Assembly: GCA_015520565.1 (NCBI GenBank)
Contig: WAPW01000091.1
Coordinates: 1 to 32,427, forward strand
Direction of reading: 5' to 3'
Length of the DNA stretch: 32,427 nt
From: Candidatus Aciduliprofundum sp.
GTDB taxonomy: Archaea; Thermoplasmatota; Thermoplasmata; Thermoplasmatales; Aciduliprofundaceae
The translations under genes and the position numbers were made by a program. Under the pieces are notes generated by a model. That model was not told the origin of the DNA. It saw only the letters and a program-made list of their open reading frames with translations, and made no database searches. This document shows positions 8,145 through 17,532 of the stretch, one piece after another; the stretch's first letter is position 1; the number at the start of each line of letters is the position of its first letter.

Positions 8145-9401
8145 CTAAATAAGGTATATTGCAAGCACTATGGCTATTACAAATATTATAGCAGGACTTA
8201 CTCTCTTTATGACTTTATATATATCTGCTTTAAAATGCTGGGCAGATAGAACAAGGCATAGATGAACAGGGGAAGATAGATGGCCCGCATAACCAGAAGC
8301 ATAAGCCAATGCAATAGCTGCGAAATTTGGTGGAGAGCCTATGTAGGGAAGCAATAGAGGGAAAGTAGCTGCCACATATGCCACAGTAACTCCGGTCATA
8401 AGTCCTGCTAAATACGGAAGAATGATTATAACAATAAACGGAGGTATGCCGTAGAGATTGAAAAAGTGGTATGTATAATTCATTGAGTTTGTTTCTATTA
8501 CGGCAATTTTCATAAATAAAGCTGCAAAAGTTACACCTAAAAATGTGGGCTTTAAGGCAAATTTTAAACCATATAGAGTATCCTTGTATTTTTTGCGATA
8601 TAGCAAGAAGATTATTAAGAGCAAATCAACTACTAAGAGGGAATAAAATAAGTCAACTCTTTGGATTACTATTTTTCCATTTACTACCCATGGTATTCCA
8701 AGGAGGGTTAATGTCATCACGGCAATTATAGGCCAGGCAGAGTATAGAAGCTTCCCAAAATCTATACCTTTACCTTTTTTTATTTTAATATTTTTTATGT
8801 TTTTCTTTCGCATAATTGGATAGTAAATGAACAAATACCCGCCTATGACGGCTAGTATTGTTAAAAAGAACATGTGAATCACAAAATCAGGTATTGAGAC
8901 CTCCAATATTGCCGATGCTACAATTACGCCAGTATAGAGAGGCCACCAGTACTCCCATAGGTGTCTGAACCAGTAATTTAAGGATGTGGCTTCTATAGGA
9001 TTTAATTTCATTTCTTTAGTCAAAGGATCAACTAAACGTGCAGATACATAAGCACCTCCAGGCATTGGGAGCAATCCAATAAACGCAGATATTGAAACTA
9101 AAGCAGAGCCCAGAGATGAAGCCAACGCTTTAACAGAGCGTACCATCATATTCAAGTATCCTATCTTCTCCATTAGCGCAACTATGAGAAGAGAGAGAAA
9201 TACAATAACTATAATTCTCCAAAAGCTATGCCACTCTGTGAGGTCTAATAAAACATTATGCCACTGGGCACCTAATGCAAAGAGTAGAAATAAGGCCCCA
9301 GCCATTATTGCTAAGGCAATATGAACTTTAAACCTTGGAAGAATTAGTATTATGATTATCGATATGAGAATCATTAGGAATCCTAAAGTGGCATCCATCA
9401 C
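8145..9401 (-). CDS. DUF401-family integral membrane protein (putative permease)
   Basis: Many TM segments; GLLPMPGGAYVSARLVDPLTKEMKLNPIEATSLNYWFRHLWEYWWPLYTGVI. Confidence 0.8.
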   Translation of the reverse strand: MMDATLGFLMILISIIIILILPRFKVHIALAIMAGALFLLFALGAQWHNVLLDLTEWHSFWRIIVIVFLSLLIVALMEKIGYLNMMVRSVKALASSLGSALVSISAFIGLLPMPGGAYVSARLVDPLTKEMKLNPIEATSLNYWFRHLWEYWWPLYTGVIVASAILEVSIPDFVIHMFFLTILAVIGGYLFIYYPIMRKKNIKNIKIKKGKGIDFGKLLYSAWPIIAVMTLTLLGIPWVVNGKIVIQRVDLFYSLLVVDLLLIIFLLYRKKYKDTLYGLKFALKPTFLGVTFAALFMKIAVIETNSMNYTYHFFNLYGIPPFIVIIILPYLAGLMTGVTVAYVAATFPLLLPYIGSPPNFAAIALAYASGYAGHLSSPVHLCLVLSAQHFKADIYKVIKRVSPAIIFVIAIVLAIYLI

Positions 9402-9543
9402 TGGGTTATTGTGTTTAAATATTTATAATTTGCACAGCCATACAAACCTTATAAAATAAAAAAATAAAGAAGTAGCCAGAAGGGATGGGATGCGCTTCCC
9501 ACCAATCTTAACACAATCCACCATATAAATTTTCTCCAAAAAA

Positions 9544-9574
9544 TTTATATACTACTTCATCTTAAGGTAAGATG
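9544..9574 (+). promoter_or_regulatory. hsp20 promoter: TATA box plus palindromic operator
   Basis: TTTATATA (9544-9551), then CATCTTA-AGG-TAAGATG (9558-9574) covering the expected transcription start. Confidence 0.65.
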
Positions 9575-9607
9575 TGAACTAAAAGTTGATAACTGGAGGT
9601 GATAAAA

Positions 9608-10156
9608 ATGGTGATAAGAAAAGATAAAGATAAGGATGAATGGAGAGATCCGTTCTTTGATGATTTCTTTGACTTTGACATTGAAAAGGAAGTAAGGAGG
9701 ATGGAAGAGTGGATGAATAGAATGCTAAGAGAGTTCGGTAAAGGTGAAATAAAAGGGCCTTATGTTTACGGATTCAGCATGCGGGTAGGTCCCGATGGAA
9801 AGCCACAGATTCAGGAATTTGGTAATGTGCCTCGCAGATTCGGTATAAAGGAAGAAAGCATGGAAGGTTACAGAGAGCCCTTGGTGGATGTTATGGAAGG
9901 AGATAAAACAGTGAGCATAACAGCTGAAATTCCAGGGGTGAGTAAAGATGACATTGAGTTGAATTTAGATGAGGATTCTAATGTACTAACCATAAAGGTT
10001 GACACACCGGAGAGGAAATACTACAAGGAAATAGAGTTACCAGCGAAGGTCAAACCCGACAGTGCAAAGGCAACATACAAGAATGGCATATTAGATGTGG
10101 TATTTGAAAGAGTAGAGCCAAAGAAGAAGAAAGGAAAGAAAATAAAGGTAAATTAA
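9608..10156 (+). CDS. hsp20: Small heat shock protein, Hsp20/alpha-crystallin family
   Basis: EPLVDVMEGDKTVSITAEIPGVSKDDIELNLDEDSNVLTIKV...YKNGILDVVFER; C-terminal IKV; SD GGAGGTGAT before ATG 9608. Confidence 0.92.
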   Translation: MVIRKDKDKDEWRDPFFDDFFDFDIEKEVRRMEEWMNRMLREFGKGEIKGPYVYGFSMRVGPDGKPQIQEFGNVPRRFGIKEESMEGYREPLVDVMEGDKTVSITAEIPGVSKDDIELNLDEDSNVLTIKVDTPERKYYKEIELPAKVKPDSAKATYKNGILDVVFERVEPKKKKGKKIKVN

Positions 10157-10157
10157 A

Positions 10158-10598
10158 ATGAGCTCAATTGATGAGCTTTTAAATGCAATTGAAAATCAAA
10201 CGAGAAGGGAGATATTAAAGAGGCTAGTTGAGGGGCGGCGCTACGCCCTTCAACTAGCTAAGGATTTGAGAGTATCGCAGCAGGCAATTGTGAAACATTT
10301 GGATGTTCTTGAGAAATCAAAAATAATCAAAAAAGCAGGTATGGAAAAAAGTGATATGGGTGCACCGCGCAAATTATATGAAGTAAACAAAAGTTTTTCA
10401 ATAGTGATAGATGTTGCTCCTGGGATTTTTGAGATTAGAGAATATGACATAGATGATAATTGTAATTTAAAAGTTGATGGTGAAGATTTTGGAGAGATAT
10501 TGGAGAGGATTGAAAGGGAGCTTAGGGAAATTGAGAAGAGAAGAATTGAGCTTATAAAGATGAAAGAAAAGATTATTCAGAAAATGGAAGTGAGATAG
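10158..10598 (+). CDS. ArsR-family HTH regulator, Phr (heat-shock regulator)-like
   Basis: NQTRREILKRLVEGRRYALQLAKDLRVSQQAIVKHLDVLEKSKII...GAPRKLYEV; starts 2 nt after the hsp20 stop. Confidence 0.8.
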   Translation: MSSIDELLNAIENQTRREILKRLVEGRRYALQLAKDLRVSQQAIVKHLDVLEKSKIIKKAGMEKSDMGAPRKLYEVNKSFSIVIDVAPGIFEIREYDIDDNCNLKVDGEDFGEILERIERELREIEKRRIELIKMKEKIIQKMEVR

Positions 10599-10599
10599 A

Positions 10600-11112
10600 T
10601 TATTCGGGAAGTTCAAATTCCTCTTTTTCCTCTTCTATTTTGAAAGTTCTTATGGTTTTTTCCTCCTTGAATTCTGCAATAACTAGGGAATCCAAAATTC
10701 TTTCAGAATATCTTTGTCTTGGCTCTCCTTCAGTGCTTAATCCTGCAATTATGTCTGCTATGTAAATGATTATATTTAGTTTTGTTGCGTTTCTGGCTAG
10801 GGCTTTCCATACATCTAAGGGGCCAATAAATGAAACAGCTCGTAGCTTAAATATATATTTTCCCGGAGTTTTACCATTAATTGAGTCAAAAATTGATGAG
10901 TATATGAACCATACTATGCCTTGCCAAAGGAATAAAATCATCTCAAATCCCCAATTAAAAATTAAGCCAATTCCATAGGCGATTATGAGGGTTATTACAA
11001 AATCTATAAAACTTGCTGCAACTCTTTTTGCCCATAACCTCCGCAAAGTTTTGTCATACTCCATTATATCAAAGCCCGTCTGCATATATGAAGCGTATGC
11101 ATATAGCCCCAT
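10600..11112 (-). CDS. RDD-family membrane protein
   Basis: LWAKRVAASFIDFVITLIIAYGIG...IFDSINGKTPGKYIFKLRAVS typical of RDD proteins. Confidence 0.8.
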   Translation of the reverse strand: MGLYAYASYMQTGFDIMEYDKTLRRLWAKRVAASFIDFVITLIIAYGIGLIFNWGFEMILFLWQGIVWFIYSSIFDSINGKTPGKYIFKLRAVSFIGPLDVWKALARNATKLNIIIYIADIIAGLSTEGEPRQRYSERILDSLVIAEFKEEKTIRTFKIEEEKEEFELPE

Positions 11113-11157
11113 AAATATTTTTCTCGTTGCAAAGTTTTTATACTTTCCATCAATATT

Positions 11158-11763
11158 ATGCTTATGCTCGTTGATGATATAGAAAAATGGTTAAAGGAGG
11201 GCACGGAGGATGCCCAAGACCTTGTAGATTTACCTTGGAATGTTGAAAGAAATGGAAATGCTCTTGTAGCCCAGCACCCGAAGATTCCATTCATACTGAA
11301 TGTTGTGGAGGATGAGAACTTCATAAGATTGAGAGTATACACGGGAATTGAGACAGCAATTGAAGAATTGAAAGAGAGATTGAAGATAATTAGGGCTCTT
11401 ATGATTTTAAATGGAGGTGTAGATTATCTTAAATTCGCCTTAGAGGGCATAAACGAGGAGGTTGTACTCCAAGTTGATCTCGGGAAGAAATATTTCAACA
11501 AGGACATATTTGAAGATTCCATTGCCTCCATACTCACAGGAATGTATATGATGGTAAAAGCTCTTGATATGGAGGAAGAATTTAGGGACGAGCTCTTTGC
11601 CCGTCTTGTGGGTATGGTTAAAGAGAGATTGAGCGAAGGAGCCAGCAGGGATGATTTGATAAAATTCCTCACAAATAGAGTTGGATTGAATAAGAAGGAT
11701 GCTGAGCAAGTGGTTGATGAGATTATGAAGAGCATGAACAAGGATGTAAAGGGTTATATGTGA
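11158..11763 (+). CDS. Uncharacterised protein upstream of RPA (possible YbjN/T3SS-chaperone-like fold)
   Basis: Intact ORF tightly linked to the RPA gene; fold suggestion is weak. Confidence 0.65.
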   Translation: MLMLVDDIEKWLKEGTEDAQDLVDLPWNVERNGNALVAQHPKIPFILNVVEDENFIRLRVYTGIETAIEELKERLKIIRALMILNGGVDYLKFALEGINEEVVLQVDLGKKYFNKDIFEDSIASILTGMYMMVKALDMEEEFRDELFARLVGMVKERLSEGASRDDLIKFLTNRVGLNKKDAEQVVDEIMKSMNKDVKGYM

Positions 11764-11772
11764 GGTGATTTG

Positions 11773-13050
11773 ATGGACGATTTTGACAGGCATGTTGATG
11801 ATATTTACAATATCCTTGAGGGAAAGGTGGATAAAGAGACAATAGCAAAGGAGCTTCGCAACTGGATTGTAAATTTCAAAGTGCCAATTATAGAGGCAAA
11901 GAGGAGCATAGTATCAAAATTAGGTGGAGATCCTTCTAAGCTAACAAATAATGAGAAAAAGGTAGAAGATTTAGGCCCCAATGATGCCAGAGTTGATATA
12001 AAATTGAAAGTCATAACGATTAACTCAAAGGAGTACGAGCTTGATGGAATAAAAAGGAAGATGTACTATGGAATTGTGGGGGATGAAACGGGCACAATAC
12101 CTTTCACAGCTTGGAAATTGGATGTGGAGTTGCGCAAGGGAGATTGTGTAGAGGTAAAAAATGCATATACGAGGGAATGGCAAGGAAAGGTTCAACTCGT
12201 TTTCGGAAATAACACAAAGCTCTCTCTCTTACCTCCAAATTCGGTTAATGTTAAAACAACAATCAAGCCAGCAAAGATAGTTGAATTGCATCCAAAGATG
12301 GGCTTTGTGGAAGTTATGGGAAAGATACTTGAAGCAAATCCAAAGGAAGTTATGGTTGATGGTGTGCCAAGAAAAGTTTATGAAGGCATTATTGGCGATG
12401 ATACTGGCGAAATTCCCTTTAGTGCTTGGGATGTAGAGGTGAATAAGGGAGATGTGCTTCGCATTTCTGGGGCGTATGTGAGAACTTTCAGGGGCATGCC
12501 CCAGCTTGTATTTGACCCAAGGGCGAGTATAGAAAAAAGGGATGAGGATATAGAAGTACATGAGATTCCAGTTACATTGGAGAGTTTAGAGGGAAAAGGT
12601 GGATTCAATGTTTTAGTTGAAGGTGTTATAATAGATGTTAAGAAGGGAAGTGGATTGATTTACAGATGTCCAGAATGCGGGAGAGTTCTAACTTCCACGA
12701 TTTGCCCTGTGCATGGCAAGGTTACACCAAAACCAGATTTGAGAATAAAGGCGGTTCTTGATGATGGCACAGGCGGGATGATTTGTATATTCAATAGAGA
12801 GCAAACTGAGAAGATTCTTGGAATAGATGTAAATAAGGCGATATCCATTGTGCAGGAGAATTTTGGAAATATGATGGTTATAAGGGAAATGATTGAAGAC
12901 AAGCTAATAGCAGTTCCTATGCGATTGAGGGGAAATGTGATATCAAAGGAGAAATATGGGCTAACTATGCTAGTTAAAGATTTTGAATTCATAAACTTAG
13001 AGGATATAGCCAAGAATGCAGAAAATCTTTTAGAGGAGTTGGGGTGGTAA
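11773..13050 (+). CDS. Replication protein A-like ssDNA-binding protein (OB folds, zinc finger)
   Basis: Repeated OB modules (YYGIVGDETGTIPFTAWK; YEGIIGDDTGEIPFSAWD) and zinc finger YRCPECGRVLTSTICPVHG. Confidence 0.92.
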   Translation: MDDFDRHVDDIYNILEGKVDKETIAKELRNWIVNFKVPIIEAKRSIVSKLGGDPSKLTNNEKKVEDLGPNDARVDIKLKVITINSKEYELDGIKRKMYYGIVGDETGTIPFTAWKLDVELRKGDCVEVKNAYTREWQGKVQLVFGNNTKLSLLPPNSVNVKTTIKPAKIVELHPKMGFVEVMGKILEANPKEVMVDGVPRKVYEGIIGDDTGEIPFSAWDVEVNKGDVLRISGAYVRTFRGMPQLVFDPRASIEKRDEDIEVHEIPVTLESLEGKGGFNVLVEGVIIDVKKGSGLIYRCPECGRVLTSTICPVHGKVTPKPDLRIKAVLDDGTGGMICIFNREQTEKILGIDVNKAISIVQENFGNMMVIREMIEDKLIAVPMRLRGNVISKEKYGLTMLVKDFEFINLEDIAKNAENLLEELGW

Positions 13051-13051
13051 A

Positions 13052-13900
13052 ATGAGAGAGCCAGCTTGGAGGGTTTTTGCAGCAGAATATAACTCTTCAA
13101 AATACTACATTAAGGCAACAGAGCCAAAGACACCTAGCTATGTTATAACTCCATTAGGAGCAAAGATAAGCAGATTGTTCATAGTAGGGGTTCTAACAGA
13201 GGTTAGATTGATAACTGACGAAATTGTTAAGGCGAGAATTGCAGATCAAACTGGGGCCTTTTATCTTTTAGCAGGAAAATTTAATCCAGATTCAAGGCAA
13301 TTGCTTGAAACTGTAAAGGTACCACAATTTGTTGCAGTTGTTGGCAAGGTAAATGTTTACAATCCAAAGGAGGATTTGATGTATGTCTCCGTTGTACCTG
13401 AGAGGGTAAAGGTTGTAAATGAGATCTTGAGAGATTACTGGGTATTTGACACTGCAAGGAGATTGAAGATAAGGATTGATGCCATGAATGAGGCACTTAA
13501 AATGGACGAGCCAACGGCGGATAAGCTAGTTTCCTTGGGATTCTCCCAAAAGCTCTCTGAGGGAATCATAATTGCATTGCAAAAGTATCAGCGTATAAAT
13601 GTAGAAAGGTATATGGACATGCTAAAAGATGCTTTAAAGCACTTGCTTCCAGAGTATAAGGCAATGGGCTATGAGCTTCCAACAGTGGAAGAGGAAGAAG
13701 TTGCTGAGGAGAGTAGCGAGAATGAGGACTTGATACTTAAACTCATTGACGAATTGGATCAAGATGGAAAAGGAGCATCTTACGAGGATCTCTTGGAGAA
13801 GTCAGGGCTTGATGAGGAAAAACTGGACGAGATTCTTCTCTCTCTCCAAGAAAAAGGAGAGATATACGAGCCATATTTGGGCAAATTCAAAAAAATATGA
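13052..13900 (+). CDS. RPA-associated protein (COG3390-type)
   Basis: OB-like N-terminus FIVGVLTEVRLITDEIVKARIADQTGAFYLLAGKF; directly downstream of RPA. Confidence 0.85.
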   Translation: MREPAWRVFAAEYNSSKYYIKATEPKTPSYVITPLGAKISRLFIVGVLTEVRLITDEIVKARIADQTGAFYLLAGKFNPDSRQLLETVKVPQFVAVVGKVNVYNPKEDLMYVSVVPERVKVVNEILRDYWVFDTARRLKIRIDAMNEALKMDEPTADKLVSLGFSQKLSEGIIIALQKYQRINVERYMDMLKDALKHLLPEYKAMGYELPTVEEEEVAEESSENEDLILKLIDELDQDGKGASYEDLLEKSGLDEEKLDEILLSLQEKGEIYEPYLGKFKKI

Positions 13901-13902
13901 AG

Positions 13903-15060
13903 TTAGAAGAATACATAGTACAATGCAATCATAGTTCCAGAGCCGATTATATCTGCTAAAGTGGTTATTATAGGTATAACGGCATTATCCGGGTCCATTT
14001 TTAGTTTTATGCTTATATAAGTTAGATAGTAGGAGATGAGAATAAGTAAAGTGGCAGCTATAATGCCTGCTATAAATACCATTCCTATGGCTATTAGGTT
14101 TGAAGAGTAGAAGTATCCTAATCCTGCAACTATTGAGGACATTATTAAGGTTAAAACAAAAGTTGATACTACATCCCTCCAGAAATGCTCTCCCCTCGGC
14201 ACTATTCTTGGCTCTATGTAACCTAGGTATATAAATGAGGAAAGTCGTGCAGAGAGAACACTTCCAATATTACCTAGAGTTTCCTGAAATGGAGGCAGGA
14301 GAAGAAGCAGAAAAGCTATTTTGTTTGCCTCCCATAAAGAGCCAGTTACAAGTTCAAATAAGCCAACAAGAATGAGGACTATAAAACTCTCCTTGTATAT
14401 TCTCTTTCCTTCCTTGCTCTTTAATGTTTTCATAAATATGTATATTGTGTAGCCAATCCACAATCCTAGTAGTCCGTATCTCATGCCCCAAGGAAGCCAT
14501 AAAACCAATATTGCACTAAATACCATAAAGAATACAACTAAAAAATCACCAACAGCCGATATTAGAGGAACCCCAATGTTATCTGGATTCCACTTTTTTT
14601 GGAAAGATTTAACGGATAGAAATGCAGCAAAGGGAGTTAATATTGAGGATGTAAAAAAATGATTAGTTAATACAATGGTTAAAATTAGCAAAATTGGTAT
14701 TACTACTTGCTTTGTAAGGTAAAAAACTCCTGAAGTTAAAAGAATCATAATGTAGCTAACAGTGAATGCCAATGCAATGGATGAAATTATATTTATCTTT
14801 ACTTTTTTATCTTTTACGCTTTTTATCTCTCCTAAATGCAATTTGGAGCTTAATCGGGATATTTGAGCACCATAAACATTACCGCGCATATCTAATAGGG
14901 CGGGTAGAATCATAAGTAGGCCTGGAATAGCATTAAAAACTGAAATAGATTTATTTAGCAAAATTCCAGCGAAACTATCTGCAACTAGGGCAAGAATCAG
15001 AGCCATAAAACTCTGGCGAATCATCTTCATATCTATAAGGTGGCGGTTCATCGCCACCAC
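13903..15060 (-). CDS. MgtE/SLC41-like divalent cation transporter (two integral domains)
   Basis: GLLMILPALLDMRGNVYGAQISRLSSKLHLG and a second copy LLLLPPFQETLGNIGSVLSARLSSFIYLG. Confidence 0.82.
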   Translation of the reverse strand: MVAMNRHLIDMKMIRQSFMALILALVADSFAGILLNKSISVFNAIPGLLMILPALLDMRGNVYGAQISRLSSKLHLGEIKSVKDKKVKINIISSIALAFTVSYIMILLTSGVFYLTKQVVIPILLILTIVLTNHFFTSSILTPFAAFLSVKSFQKKWNPDNIGVPLISAVGDFLVVFFMVFSAILVLWLPWGMRYGLLGLWIGYTIYIFMKTLKSKEGKRIYKESFIVLILVGLFELVTGSLWEANKIAFLLLLLPPFQETLGNIGSVLSARLSSFIYLGYIEPRIVPRGEHFWRDVVSTFVLTLIMSSIVAGLGYFYSSNLIAIGMVFIAGIIAATLLILISYYLTYISIKLKMDPDNAVIPIITTLADIIGSGTMIALYYVFF

Positions 15061-15108
15061 CTCCTAGGGTCATAGGTAGGGAATGAACTTTGTTGTATAA
15101 AATAGTAG

Positions 15109-15828
15109 CTATCTTTCTTTTACATCAAAATAAATGTGCACATTTGTGTAGAAAATTCCATTTAAATACAAATTAAAGGATGCAAGATTTTTTCCCTCTT
15201 GCGATGCGTTGTATTCAAAAATAAAATGCTTAGATTCTCCCTTTTCTAAAGTAAAATTTTTCCATTCTACAGTTCTATTATTCATTTCAAATTGCAAACT
15301 TAAATGTACATTCTCGTAATTCCAATTTTTTACATATATATCAAAGCTTAAATTCTCGCCTAAAGTGGCATTATGGGGCCAGCTTTCTATTGCTATATCT
15401 ATCTCCTTGTAACTTGGAGCAGTAAAATCTGCATATATCCATATTGAGAGCAAGATAAGGGATAGTGAGAGTACTATAGCAACAATTTTATGAGGTCTTT
15501 CCCATTTGAATTTTCCAATGTCTTGGGAGGAGGATAATAAGAACGCAATTGCTATATATGCGCCTATGAATATCAGCATTGTTTCATAATTCAATATTGA
15601 AAAAGCTGCTAAGAGTAAAGCTATGGCTCCGCTTATACCTAAACTCAATGGAGGGGCTATTAGGAGCAGCTCCTCTTTCTTTATATTTTTGTATATCCTC
15701 AATGTGAAGAATCCAGGAGAGAAAAATAATATGAATGCCACAGCTATGAATTTTATGATTGTATTGGGAATGAAGTAAATCAAGAAGAATGCAAGAGTAA
15801 GAATGCCAACTAAGTATTTATCCTTCAT
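15109..15828 (-). CDS. DUF1616-like membrane protein with extracytoplasmic domain
   Basis: N-terminal TM helices followed by a CARDB-like beta domain. Confidence 0.55.
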   Translation of the reverse strand: MKDKYLVGILTLAFFLIYFIPNTIIKFIAVAFILFFSPGFFTLRIYKNIKKEELLLIAPPLSLGISGAIALLLAAFSILNYETMLIFIGAYIAIAFLLSSSQDIGKFKWERPHKIVAIVLSLSLILLSIWIYADFTAPSYKEIDIAIESWPHNATLGENLSFDIYVKNWNYENVHLSLQFEMNNRTVEWKNFTLEKGESKHFIFEYNASQEGKNLASFNLYLNGIFYTNVHIYFDVKER

Positions 15829-16468
15829 ACAATTTTCCCTCTCTCATATTGTATTTCTTACCTTCCAAGTTCTCCATTCTCTGGTCATGAGTGGCAATTA
15901 TTATGCTCATATTCATCTCTTTGTTAATCTTTTTAAGAAGATTCAAAATATTTTCTGTGTTCTCATCATCTAAATTTGATGTGGGCTCGTCTGCAATTAA
16001 TATCTCTGGCTCGTTTGCAATGGCTCTTGCTATTGCTACTCTCTGCATCTCACCTCCACTTAACTCCATTGGAAATGAGTGCTTTATATCCTCAACATTT
16101 AGATATTTTAAAAGCTCATTTACCTTTTTTTTCCACTCTTTTCCCGCAAGTTTTAGAGGTAAGGCAATATTCTCCATAACACTTAAATCTTCTATTAGAT
16201 TCATATTTTGAAATATTATTCCTATTTTATTTAACCTGAATTTTGCCCTTTCATTTTCATTCATCTTTGTTATATCCTTGGAATCAATTATAACCTTTCC
16301 CTTATCTGGTAGGTCTATGCCTGAAAGGATATTCAAAAATGTGGTTTTTCCTATGCCCGATGGTCCTCTTATCATCACAATATCTCCCCGCTCAACATTT
16401 AAACTCACGCCTCTCAAAACTAGTTTTTTGCCATAGTGCTTGTAAATATCCAGAGCTTGAATATGCAC
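15818..16468 (-). CDS. ABC transporter ATP-binding protein (LolD/MacB-type)
   Basis: Walker A GPSGIGKTT, signature LSGGEMQRVAIARAIA, Walker B ILIADEPTSNLD, H-loop THD. Confidence 0.92.
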   Translation of the reverse strand: MHIQALDIYKHYGKKLVLRGVSLNVERGDIVMIRGPSGIGKTTFLNILSGIDLPDKGKVIIDSKDITKMNENERAKFRLNKIGIIFQNMNLIEDLSVMENIALPLKLAGKEWKKKVNELLKYLNVEDIKHSFPMELSGGEMQRVAIARAIANEPEILIADEPTSNLDDENTENILNLLKKINKEMNMSIIIATHDQRMENLEGKKYNMREGKLYEG

Positions 16469-16512
16469 GGGGGAGTAAATTTAATAAATGTATATAGTTT
16501 TTACTGGATTAA

Positions 16513-17532
16513 ATGATTGCTCCTCTAAGATATGTAATTTCATTGAAAAGACGCTCTAAAATTACTATTATGGCTATTGCTGTTGTCATAATGTTCATAA
16601 CATCCACATCCATAATTGCATATAGTTTTGAAGTTAACAACAAAGAGCTTGTGGAGAGATTTGAATCCCGTTATTATATGGTTTACTCTAATGAGAATAT
16701 TCTAAAGAGTTCAGTGCCAATATCAAATGATATAAAGGGTGCATATGCCTACATAATCCCTGCCAAGATTGGAAATAAAAGTACATATTTGGTTGGCATA
16801 TATGACCCAAACCATTTGCTATCCTCCTTCTTTCAATGTCATTACGGTGATATAATTTTAGGAGATAATTATGAGAATTACAAGATTGGCAATAATGTGA
16901 ATGTGAGTTTGAATTTTTCCTCCCCCATTAATTTACACATTACAAATGTTCATTCTCTCATCTTATTTCCCTCATATTGGGGTATTATAAATTACACACT
17001 TGCTCAAAAATACAGGAAGAATCCAAATTTTGCAATAATCAACGAGAATAAGAAAATTGAAGGATTTTATACAAGCTCAATGATAGGCCTAAGCGATTTT
17101 TATTTTAAGAGTAGTGAGGAGATAACTACTGATTTATTATTCTTAGCTTTAATTTCAATTGTTGCAGTTTATTTCTTCATTGACTCCCTTTTAACCATAG
17201 AGATAAGAGAAAGCGTGAGAAAAATAGCGATTATAAGGGCAATTGGCTCTACAACAAAAAACATAAGTGCAATTTACATACTTCGCTCTCTCTACATAGG
17301 AATAGTCGGTATGATATTGGGCCTTTCAGCAGGAATTGTTATAGCTTATCTCGTAGCAGCCATATTCCCCCTAACTGGAATTTTAACTTACTTCGTCATA
17401 TATATTCCTCTCAAAGTTTTCACATTTCCTTTGATAATAATACTTGTTGGCTCAGTGCTAGGTATAATACAACCATTGCTAAATGCGAATAAGGTAAATA
17501 TTGTTAAAGGTATGAAGGGGATGATTAAATGA
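16513..17532 (+). CDS. FtsX-like/MacB-type ABC permease
   Basis: N-terminal TM, extracytoplasmic region, C-terminal TMs with ESVRKIAIIRAIGSTTKNI. Confidence 0.82.
   Translation: MIAPLRYVISLKRRSKITIMAIAVVIMFITSTSIIAYSFEVNNKELVERFESRYYMVYSNENILKSSVPISNDIKGAYAYIIPAKIGNKSTYLVGIYDPNHLLSSFFQCHYGDIILGDNYENYKIGNNVNVSLNFSSPINLHITNVHSLILFPSYWGIINYTLAQKYRKNPNFAIINENKKIEGFYTSSMIGLSDFYFKSSEEITTDLLFLALISIVAVYFFIDSLLTIEIRESVRKIAIIRAIGSTTKNISAIYILRSLYIGIVGMILGLSAGIVIAYLVAAIFPLTGILTYFVIYIPLKVFTFPLIIILVGSVLGIIQPLLNANKVNIVKGMKGMIK

Noticed and set aside
9480-9510. Short inverted repeat TGGGA...TCCCA upstream of hsp20
   Set aside because: Only a 5-bp stem; too weak to support a function
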